From assembly GCA_028707635.1 (NCBI GenBank), contig JAQWAQ010000008.1, forward strand, positions 1 to 45,521: a stretch of DNA of 45,521 nt, given 5' to 3'. Shown here piece after piece: positions 39,315 through 45,521 of the stretch. Position 1 is the stretch's first letter, and every line of letters begins with the position of its first letter. The position numbers and the translations under genes are program-made. The notes beneath the pieces were generated by a model. That model searched no databases. It was not told where the DNA came from and worked only from the letters and a program-made list of their open reading frames with translations. This DNA comes from Negativicutes bacterium (lineage in GTDB: Bacteria; Bacillota; Negativicutes; JAAYSF01).

Positions 39315-40262
39315 TTATCCTTTCACTTCGCTAGCGATTCGAATCTGGTTTCTTCCGTTTTGTTTTGCGTAATATAATGCATCGTCAGCGGCTTTTATAA
39401 GCTCTTGCGCCGTCGATTGCAGCGAAGGTACAATACTCGCCACGCCAACACTGACTGTGACGACAGGCAAAATTGGTGAACGACAATGTGGTACATTCAG
39501 ACCTACAACCGCAATGCGGGCTTTTTCTCCTACTTGAGCAGCATATTGAGCATCAGAGCTTGCTAAAATAACACTAAACTCCTCTCCACCATAGCGTGCC
39601 GCTAACTCAAATGGACAGTTAACTATCGATTGAATCGTCTTGGCAACTTTTCTCAGACACTCATCACCAGCTTGATGTCCATATGCGTCGTTATACATCT
39701 TAAAGAAATCAATGTCCAGCATTATGAGCGCCAGCGGCTGATGATTTCCAAGCGCCTGATGCCAAGCGTCCTCTAAAAACTCATCAAAACAACGTCGATT
39801 GGCTATGCCAGTCAGCCCATCAAGCGAAGTCAAGCTCCGCAATTCTTCCTCACGGGATTTGCGCTGATCCATCTCAGATTTCAGCTTAAGAACCGACCGG
39901 ACACGCGCCAACAATTCTACCCTTTTTAATGGCTTAGTAATAAAGTCCATGGCTCCGGCGGCAAATGCCCGTTCAAGGTTTTCAACCTCACTACTCGCAG
40001 TAACCATAATAATAGGAATATCCTGCAATGCCTCATCTTGTTTAAACATCCGGCATGCCTCAATACCATCCAGCTCCGGCATGACAAGATCCATAAGAAT
40101 TAGATCAACTTTACTGTGGCCATCTGTTGGCTGGCTTCTTAAAATCTCCAGAGCAACAGCCGCTGACTCGGCGAGAATGATGTCTGAATACCCTTGATCC
40201 TTTAATAAAGCCCTAACCAATAACCGGCTGTCAAATGAATCATCAACAACCAGAATTGACAT
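39315..40262 (-). CDS. Response regulator with GGDEF output (diguanylate cyclase)
   Basis: A 315-aa REC-GGDEF protein. REC (~1-120): acidic pair D7-D8, phospho-acceptor D58 in LILMDLVMPELDG, T in MVTAS and K in FITKPL. After a helical linker comes GGDEF (~145-312) with LDGLTGIANRRCF, DIDFFKMYND and the active loop RYGGEEF (225-229). The position of the inhibitory I-site RxxD, five residues before GGEEF, reads CPFE, so product feedback by c-di-GMP is probably missing. It is the output end of the hybrid-kinase/HPt phosphorelay encoded directly upstream (20-nt gap). GAAAGGGGGCGGGGAT precedes ATG 40262. Confidence 0.94.
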   Translation of the reverse strand: MSILVVDDSFDSRLLVRALLKDQGYSDIILAESAAVALEILRSQPTDGHSKVDLILMDLVMPELDGIEACRMFKQDEALQDIPIIMVTASSEVENLERAFAAGAMDFITKPLKRVELLARVRSVLKLKSEMDQRKSREEELRSLTSLDGLTGIANRRCFDEFLEDAWHQALGNHQPLALIMLDIDFFKMYNDAYGHQAGDECLRKVAKTIQSIVNCPFELAARYGGEEFSVILASSDAQYAAQVGEKARIAVVGLNVPHCRSPILPVVTVSVGVASIVPSLQSTAQELIKAADDALYYAKQNGRNQIRIASEVKG

Positions 40263-40282
40263 ATCCCCGCCCCCTTTCCACT

Positions 40283-40582
40283 TTATTCGTACACGATTTC
40301 AACACTCTGCAGATAGGCCTTTAGTTCTGCGACTAACTCATATGCCTTATCAATATCTTGGTCTTTAGCAGCCTGCTCAATCGCTGCGCCTAAATCGGTT
40401 ATCACCGGGAAACCGTAACCGCCGCCTATCCCCTTTAGGGTATGACCAACAACCATGATCTTCGCATAATCCTCCTGCTGCAAAGCTGCAGTCAGTTGGA
40501 TAATATCACTATTCCGATTTTCCATAAACCCCGGGATAAGGTCGGCTAATTCTTGGTCAATTTGAATCCTATATACCGTCAT
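40283..40582 (-). CDS. HPt phosphotransfer protein
   Basis: A 99-aa four-helix HPt module with the phospho-acceptor H47 in VVGHTLKGIGGGYGF, the conserved HxLKGxxxxxG core. It shuttles phosphate between the REC domains of the hybrid kinase (upstream, 21-nt gap) and the GGDEF response regulator (downstream, 20-nt gap), and the three genes form a single phosphorelay operon. ATG 40582 is preceded by GGAGGCTGGCGT. No membrane segment; cytoplasmic. Confidence 0.92.
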   Translation of the reverse strand: MTVYRIQIDQELADLIPGFMENRNSDIIQLTAALQQEDYAKIMVVGHTLKGIGGGYGFPVITDLGAAIEQAAKDQDIDKAYELVAELKAYLQSVEIVYE

Positions 40583-40603
40583 ACGCCAGCCTCCATATCT
40601 AAT

Positions 40604-42595
40604 CTACTTTTTTGTATATTCTATGATGGAGTTACGTAAAGTTTCCTTCTTCACCGGTTTCGCGATATGGCTGTCACAGCCAGCGTCCAAGCATTTTGCA
40701 ACATCACTACTTAACGCGTAGGCGGTTAGCGCAATAATTGGTATATGTTTCCTATCTTCTTCTTTTTCCAACCGGCGAATCTGTTTTACAGCGGTATAGC
40801 CATCCATCACCGGCATTTGCATATCCATCAGGATAAGGTCATAATCACCAGTCCTGAACTTATTTACCGCCTCTTGACCATTTCCGGCTGTCTGAACAAT
40901 ATAAGGCAGTTTTTTTAGAAATGCTTGAATGAGCATCCGGTTATCAGTCGAATCATCAACAAGTAAAATACGCAGTTGCTTCACATCTTCCATTTCAATT
41001 GACGATAGTTCTTTTAGCCCTGTCATCAGGGTTCTTGGCTTTTTGTCTAGAGCAGAAAGAATCATTTGCAATAATTCTGCGCGTTTTACAGGCTTAATCA
41101 GATAGCCGTTGATGCCCAATTGTGTACATTTTGCCATGTCGCCGCGACAAGTCGTCGACGTAATCATCATAATAGTTACACCAGCATAACTGGGATCATT
41201 TTTAATCCTCTCGGCTACCTCGAAGCCATCCATCTCGGGCATACAGGCATCAAGCAATACAAGCTTGATAGGATTACTTTCCTGATTGGCTCTATTCATT
41301 TCAGCCAACCCAGCAAACCCGCCGGCTGCTTCCAGCGGATGTGCCCCCCAGGTAAGCAGAGTTTCCCGTAAAATCATCCGATTGGTTTCATTATCATCAA
41401 TAATAAGCACTCTTAGACCCTTCACATCCCTGACTTGTGTTCGCAGAGAAGTTGGCTTATCTGTTTGAATAGCGAACGGAATGATTGCACGGAAAACACT
41501 CCCTTGGCCAACTAAGCTATCTACTGTGATCTTTCCCCCCATAACTTGAACAATTCGCTTAGTAATGGCCAAACCGAGACCTGTTCCACCATATTTACGG
41601 GTAACCGAGGCATCAACTTGTGTAAATGGATCAAAGATTTCGTTTAATTTATCGACAGGAATACCAATACCTGTATCCCGGACAGTAAAAACAATCTCTT
41701 GCCGATCAGCCGCCATCGGGCTACAACTTACTTCGAGAACAACCTCTCCCGTTTCAGTGAATTTTACAGCATTGCCCAAGAGATTCGATAATATCTGCCG
41801 CAAACGACCAGCATCACCAAGCAGATACAAAGGCACAGTTGACTCGATCCGACAGGCCAGCTCAATCCCTTTTTCATGAGCGCGCACTGCAAAGATTTCA
41901 CAGGCTTTTTCTATAAGCTCCTCTAAGTCGAAAGCTGCGTGTTCTAACTCCAGATACCCTGTTTCAATTTTGGATAAATCTAATATATCGTTGATGATGC
42001 AAAGAAGGTTTTCTCCTGCCGAACGAAACACTCGTACATACTGCTCCTGCTCTGGCGTTAAATCAGTATCCCACAAAAGTTCAGCCATGCCGATAATTGC
42101 ATTCATCGGTGTACGAATTTCATGACTCATAATGGCCAAAAACTGTGACTTGGCAACCGAGGCTGCCAGAGCGGCGTCACGCGCACTGATCAAATCGCTG
42201 TTCACCTGATACAATTCATCGGTTTTGACTTTCACGGTGTCAATCATGCTATTAAACGAAAGGCATAATTCTCGCAATTCTTCCGGTGCCTTATCAATGA
42301 TGCGTTTATCCACTTTGTGGTAGTAATCGCCTTGCTGTAGTGACTGCAAGCTTGCGTTCAGCCCTATAACCGAAGACTCAACCTTTCTGGAAAGCATCAA
42401 TGTTACAGGAAGCGAACCCAGCACAACGATCACAAAGATGACGATAATTGCGGATATAGATATGCCCTTGGTTGTATTTAGCAGACTGTGACCGACGAAG
42501 AGGGCCGTGATAAGAACACTCGGCAAGAGCACAAGGACGAGCCCCCAAAGATGAAGTTTCCCTCTAAATGTCTGCAGATCAAATATTTTGTTCAC
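40604..42595 (-). CDS. Membrane hybrid histidine kinase with two receiver domains
   Basis: A ~663-aa kinase. Two membrane helices (~15-36 and ~45-66) enclose only a short loop, so no sizeable sensor domain is outside; then HAMP (~67-125), a coiled linker, HisKA with phospho-acceptor H158 in MSHEIRTPMNAI, HATPase with N (LLGNAVKF), G1 (DTGIGIP) and G2 (GGTGLGL) boxes, and two REC domains (acceptors D449 in LLDACMPEMDG and D591 in LMDMQMPVMDG). The open frame starts at GTG 42616, but GTG 42595 has a better-placed AAAGG/GGG region; either is possible. It heads the phosphorelay operon with HPt and REC-GGDEF genes. The signal is unknown; sensing through the membrane helices or HAMP is likely. Confidence 0.92.
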   Translation of the reverse strand: MNKIFDLQTFRGKLHLWGLVLVLLPSVLITALFVGHSLLNTTKGISISAIIVIFVIVVLGSLPVTLMLSRKVESSVIGLNASLQSLQQGDYYHKVDKRIIDKAPEELRELCLSFNSMIDTVKVKTDELYQVNSDLISARDAALAASVAKSQFLAIMSHEIRTPMNAIIGMAELLWDTDLTPEQEQYVRVFRSAGENLLCIINDILDLSKIETGYLELEHAAFDLEELIEKACEIFAVRAHEKGIELACRIESTVPLYLLGDAGRLRQILSNLLGNAVKFTETGEVVLEVSCSPMAADRQEIVFTVRDTGIGIPVDKLNEIFDPFTQVDASVTRKYGGTGLGLAITKRIVQVMGGKITVDSLVGQGSVFRAIIPFAIQTDKPTSLRTQVRDVKGLRVLIIDDNETNRMILRETLLTWGAHPLEAAGGFAGLAEMNRANQESNPIKLVLLDACMPEMDGFEVAERIKNDPSYAGVTIMMITSTTCRGDMAKCTQLGINGYLIKPVKRAELLQMILSALDKKPRTLMTGLKELSSIEMEDVKQLRILLVDDSTDNRMLIQAFLKKLPYIVQTAGNGQEAVNKFRTGDYDLILMDMQMPVMDGYTAVKQIRRLEKEEDRKHIPIIALTAYALSSDVAKCLDAGCDSHIAKPVKKETLRNSIIEYTKK

Positions 42596-42719
42596 AGTAA
42601 TCCCAGCCTTTCGCACAATCTTATGACACTTTAGCCTATGCAGAAGGACATGGTCTTCGTTACAGATTAACGTAAAAACAGACTTACCGCTGCCATACGA
42701 TAAGCCTGAAAGTCACGAA

Positions 42720-43244
42720 CTATTTACTTTTCATTTTATAAAAATGCCCGCCTCGGATGTTGCGAGTATCAGAGACCGTAACGAAAGCATCTCTATCCCA
42801 TTCACGAACTATTGCTTCGAGTTTTTTCAGGCGTTTTCTTTCAAACGCAATCTCTAGTAGGTCATAACACCCCTCGCGTCCCTGACAGGGAAACAACGTA
42901 ACACCAAAGCCCTCCTGACGAAGATATTCGGCAAAATCAGCTGCTCCTCGTCGCGTAATTACCCGCATTGTTAGATGGCCAATTGCCATTTTTTCTTCTA
43001 GCCAGAGTCCGACAATGTTACCAGTAGAAAAACCAAGCGCGTAAAAGATAAGACTTGTAACATCGTCTAAAGTATTAAAAATATATTTGAGGGCGAGTAT
43101 ATATATTAATACTTCAAAAAAGCCAATCGTAGCAGCAGCAAATTTTTTGCCGCGCATTACCATCAGTGTCCGCACAGTAGTCAGACTCACGTCGGCGACT
43201 CTAGCAAAAAACACAATCAAATAACCAATATATCCTGTTTCCAT
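42720..43244 (-). CDS. UPF0316 membrane protein (DUF5698-DUF2179)
   Basis: A 174-aa protein with three N-terminal membrane helices (~8-25, 35-55, 62-80; RVADVSLTTVRTLMVMRGKK is the family block) and a cytoplasmic DUF2179 domain (~90-174) holding RRGAADFAEYLRQEGFGVTL and GREGCYDLLEIAFERKRLK. Function unknown; DUF2179 domains often bind small ligands in YitT-like proteins. Its ATG lies 4 nt after the stop of the osmoprotectant-binding gene and has only a weak Shine-Dalgarno sequence, so it is probably translated by coupling and belongs to that operon. This links it to osmotic adaptation by position only. Confidence 0.85.
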   Translation of the reverse strand: METGYIGYLIVFFARVADVSLTTVRTLMVMRGKKFAAATIGFFEVLIYILALKYIFNTLDDVTSLIFYALGFSTGNIVGLWLEEKMAIGHLTMRVITRRGAADFAEYLRQEGFGVTLFPCQGREGCYDLLEIAFERKRLKKLEAIVREWDRDAFVTVSDTRNIRGGHFYKMKSK

Positions 43245-43248
43245 TTAG

Positions 43249-44142
43249 TCACTTTATCAAACCTTGTGTTTTTAACCATGCACGAGCAACTTCCTTCGGA
43301 TCCTTTTTATCTAAATCCACTTGAGCATTCAGAGTGGCCATTTCCTTATCATTTAGTTTACCCGCCAATGAGTTAAGGGCGTCAGCTATTTCGGGATACT
43401 TTGTTAAAGTATCTGCTCTAACTACTGGCGCAGCATAATAAGGCGGAAAGAATTTTTTATCATCTTTAAGCACTTGCAAATTAAACGCTGTTATTCTGCC
43501 ATCGGTTGCAAAGGCATCTATTACATCCACTTTACCATCGCGAACTGCTGCATAGGTTAACCCTGGATCCATACCATTGATACTTTTAAAATCCATATTA
43601 TAAGCTTTTTGTAAACCCTTATATCCATCTGGACGTTCTAAAAACTCCTGCGTACAGCCTAAAGTCAGGCTAGGTGCCTTTTTTGCTAAATCACTAAAGG
43701 TTTGAATTCCCAACTCGGCTGCCCGATCTTCCTGCATACTAAGAGTATAAGTATTATTAAAACCAAATGGTTTAAGCCACACCAGTTGCTTCTGATCCTG
43801 GTATATTTTTTTAACCTTCTCATAAGCGACATCCGGATCAGTCGTCATAGGCTCGCCCAATATATTTATCAATGCTGTCCCGGTATATTCGGCATAGATA
43901 TGAATGTCACCACGCTCGATTGCCTGTGCAACTACACTTGTTCCACCTAAAAATGGTTTTGTTCCGACTTTCAGGTTCGTTTTATCTTCAATAACATACT
44001 GCATCAAATAGACCAAAATATCCTGCTCGGTAAAGTTTTTCCCACCGATAATAATCTGGTGTTTTTCTCCACCAAACAAGGTACACCCAGCTACTATGGC
44101 CGCAAAAAAACAAATAAGCAATAGCCAAGAAAGTTTTTTCAC
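43249..44142 (-). CDS. opuCC: Osmoprotectant ABC transporter, substrate-binding lipoprotein
   Basis: A 297-aa lipoprotein: signal MKKLSWLLLICFFAAIVAGC with lipobox AGC (C20), then a type II periplasmic-binding fold of the QAT (OpuAC/ProX/OsmF) family. IIIGGKNFTEQDILVYLMQY, FLGGTSVVAQAIERGDIHIY, AEYTGTAL and DVIDAFATDGRI are standard blocks. It captures glycine betaine, choline, carnitine or similar quaternary amines outside the inner membrane; specificity is not readable. Its start overlaps the permease stop by one base. Confidence 0.93.
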   Translation of the reverse strand: MKKLSWLLLICFFAAIVAGCTLFGGEKHQIIIGGKNFTEQDILVYLMQYVIEDKTNLKVGTKPFLGGTSVVAQAIERGDIHIYAEYTGTALINILGEPMTTDPDVAYEKVKKIYQDQKQLVWLKPFGFNNTYTLSMQEDRAAELGIQTFSDLAKKAPSLTLGCTQEFLERPDGYKGLQKAYNMDFKSINGMDPGLTYAAVRDGKVDVIDAFATDGRITAFNLQVLKDDKKFFPPYYAAPVVRADTLTKYPEIADALNSLAGKLNDKEMATLNAQVDLDKKDPKEVARAWLKTQGLIK

Positions 44143-44801
44143 TATGATTCTTGCCCTCCTTTTGCTCTTATCCCTTTAGGGGTTGCCATTTTTTCTACCC
44201 ACTTAAGACCATAATCAAAGACTAACGCTAACAATGCCGCAGGAATAGCGCCTGCTAAAATCAACTGTTGATTAGCCATTGAAATACCACGAAAAATCAG
44301 ATCCCCGAGTCCACCCGCGCCAATCAGAGCCGCTAAAGTTGCTACACCAATCAGCAAAACGGTTGCTGTACGGACGCCAGCCATAATAATTGGCAAGGAC
44401 AATGGTAACTGTACCATAAATAATACCTGCCACTGCGTCATACCCATCCCTGTTCCCGCCTCAACAGAAGCGCGATCAACCCCGATGATCCCTGTATATG
44501 TATTACGTAAAATAGGCAATAAGCCGTAAACAGTCAACGCCACTATGGCAGGAACCGGCCCAATTCCTAATAACGGAATCATAAAGCCTAATAGCGCTAG
44601 ACTTGGTATGGTTTGAAACATCGCCGCAATACCAATTACAAACTCGGCCATATTCTGATATCTGGTCAATAATACACCCAAAGGGATCGCAATAAGATTG
44701 GCCAAAAACAGTGAGATGAAAGTAAGCTCAATATGCTGGATAGTTGCCAGTGTAATATCATCCCAACGAGCCTGGAATAGTTCCAATAAATTAAACTCCA
44801 A
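44142..44801 (-). CDS. opuCB: Osmoprotectant ABC transporter, permease
   Basis: A 219-aa inner-membrane permease with five to six helices. HIELTFISLFLANLIAIPLG begins the membrane core and the EAA loop is EAGTGMGMTQWQVLFMVQLP (~117-136), with the conserved Gly that contacts the ATPase. One permease gene only is present between ATPase and binding protein; typical OpuC systems have two (opuCB and opuCD), so this protein probably forms a homodimer or a second permease lies elsewhere. ATG 44801 follows the ATPase stop by 23 nt, with GGGGGATTC upstream. Confidence 0.92.
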   Translation of the reverse strand: MEFNLLELFQARWDDITLATIQHIELTFISLFLANLIAIPLGVLLTRYQNMAEFVIGIAAMFQTIPSLALLGFMIPLLGIGPVPAIVALTVYGLLPILRNTYTGIIGVDRASVEAGTGMGMTQWQVLFMVQLPLSLPIIMAGVRTATVLLIGVATLAALIGAGGLGDLIFRGISMANQQLILAGAIPAALLALVFDYGLKWVEKMATPKGIRAKGGQES

Positions 44802-44824
44802 AGTAGAATCCCCCCACTCTATTG

Positions 44825-45521
44825 CTATAGTATAGTATCACCCAATTGATCAGCCATAACATCAACCAAGCTTGCTCGGGTGATGACTCCCACTAATTTA
44901 TTGTCGTCATTAATGACAGGTAAGGCCGAAATTCTATGTTCCCTAATTAACGCAATAGCATCACTCATATTTTGATTAACTCCTACGGCGATAACATCAG
45001 ACCTGGTAATATCCTTAAGAGTAATGTTTTCTTCGGAGTAATGATTTTGAACATCCCAGACGGTTGCGCGGCCGAGCATACGATCGTCCTTGTCCACCAC
45101 CAGCAACGTATCGACTTTCTGACGTCGCATTAGCATGATTGCCTCTGCCAAACCGCGGTTGGGGCGCGTAACAATTGGTCGTACCATGATTTCCGCAATA
45201 GTCGGCATTTCTCCGATGGAATTTAGCCGGTTCTCACCAATGAAACTCCGGACAAAATCATTAGCCGGGTGCCTTAAAATTCTTTCCGGAGTATCCAGTT
45301 GAACAATCTGCCCTTTGTTCATAATACAAATACGATTGGCAATCTTGATTGCTTCATCGATATCGTGAGTCACAAAAACAATTGTCTTTTGAATAGTGTC
45401 CTGTAACCGTACTAACTCATCCTGTAATTGTTCCCGACTAATTGGGTCAAGGGCGCTAAACGGCTCATCCATCAGGATTATGGCCGGATCAGCGGCCATC
45501 GCTCTAACCACACCTACTCGC
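44825..45521 (-). CDS. opuCA: Osmoprotectant ABC transporter, ATP-binding protein with CBS pair (partial, 5' end outside window)
   Basis: The coding frame runs off the right edge; about 232 C-terminal residues are present of an expected ~375. The visible part starts at RVGVVRAMAADP just after the ABC signature, then Walker B IILMDEPFSALDP, the switch His in VFVTHDIDEA, and the family block GQIVQLDTPERILRHPANDF. The C-terminal half carries two CBS motifs (~residues 95-150 and 165-225 of the visible part: MVRPIVTRP, LVVDKDDRMLG; TRSDVIAVGVNQ, ALPVINDDNKLVGVIT), which sense ionic strength or nucleotides such as c-di-AMP in OpuC/OpuCA systems. It is the first visible gene of the operon. Confidence 0.93.
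   Translation of the reverse strand, partial: RVGVVRAMAADPAIILMDEPFSALDPISREQLQDELVRLQDTIQKTIVFVTHDIDEAIKIANRICIMNKGQIVQLDTPERILRHPANDFVRSFIGENRLNSIGEMPTIAEIMVRPIVTRPNRGLAEAIMLMRRQKVDTLLVVDKDDRMLGRATVWDVQNHYSEENITLKDITRSDVIAVGVNQNMSDAIALIREHRISALPVINDDNKLVGVITRASLVDVMADQLGDTIL

Overview
The window looks like chromosomal DNA of a spore-forming, double-membraned, anaerobic Firmicute (Negativicutes, most likely Sporomusales). Low-GC Firmicute traits are the three SAM-I (S-box) riboswitches, TTG/GTG starts with strong GGAGG ribosome binding sites, a Spo0E-like gene, an HtpX protease and a sporulation-type ferritin-like protein. The complete inner-membrane/periplasmic half of an RND efflux pump argues for an outer membrane. 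Oxygen-sensitive enzymes (Fe-S serine dehydratase, two biotin-synthase-like radical SAM proteins, an Fe-S type LarE) fit an anaerobe. The taxonomic call is inference from gene content only.

Region 1 (1-6640, minus strand) is a methionine/sulfur block with three S-box units. S-box 1 leads to a two-repeat YezD protein, MetY and a LarE-like sulfur transferase cut by the window edge. S-box 2 leads to a cystathionine synthase/lyase pair (metI-metC). S-box 3 leads only to a 52-residue YezD-like mini-protein. An alpha/beta hydrolase sits between units 1 and 2. Region 2 (6694-14600) is mixed: an MFS carrier, a small Met/Gly-rich exported protein, an MscS channel, a DUF1624 membrane protein, a 68-aa orphan behind a long structured leader, the two subunits of L-serine dehydratase, a 49-aa Spo0E-like phosphatase and a ferritin-like protein.

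Region 3 (14164-17300) is a metal-resistance unit: a CadC-type ArsR repressor with its operator, a Zn/Cd/Pb P1B-ATPase and a small EamA transporter. Then come uspA with a 5'-terminal hairpin, a DMT transporter, an HpcH/HpaI aldolase, a CorC/HlyC-like protein, htpX behind a yybP-ykoY (Mn2+) riboswitch driven by a consensus promoter, a HAD phosphatase, a DUF134 regulator and leuCD.

Region 4 (25658-33900) is an RND pump with its adaptor, its TetR regulator and three copies of a shared operator core, an MFS drug exporter, and an ECF sigma factor overlapping a membrane anti-sigma-like partner. Region 5 (33780-39310, plus strand except the lipoprotein) has two tandem bioB-like genes behind a BirA-type operator, a lipoprotein with an unusually long N-region, a repeat-rich gap, and a DUF2087 regulator with a degenerate GIY-YIG protein and a helical orphan. 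Region 6 (39315-45521, minus strand) is a hybrid kinase, HPt and GGDEF response regulator phosphorelay, a UPF0316 protein and an OpuC-type osmoprotectant ABC transporter cut by the right edge.

A ~108-bp repeat occurs at 19600-19706 and 37023-37131 with a fragment at 30038-30066; I could not match it to a known element. No tRNA, rRNA, CRISPR array, transposase or phage gene was seen. The strongest candidates for something new are the S-box mini-gene, the divergent tandem BioBs, the repeat family, the Mn2+ riboswitch before htpX and the structured leader at 10830-11000.
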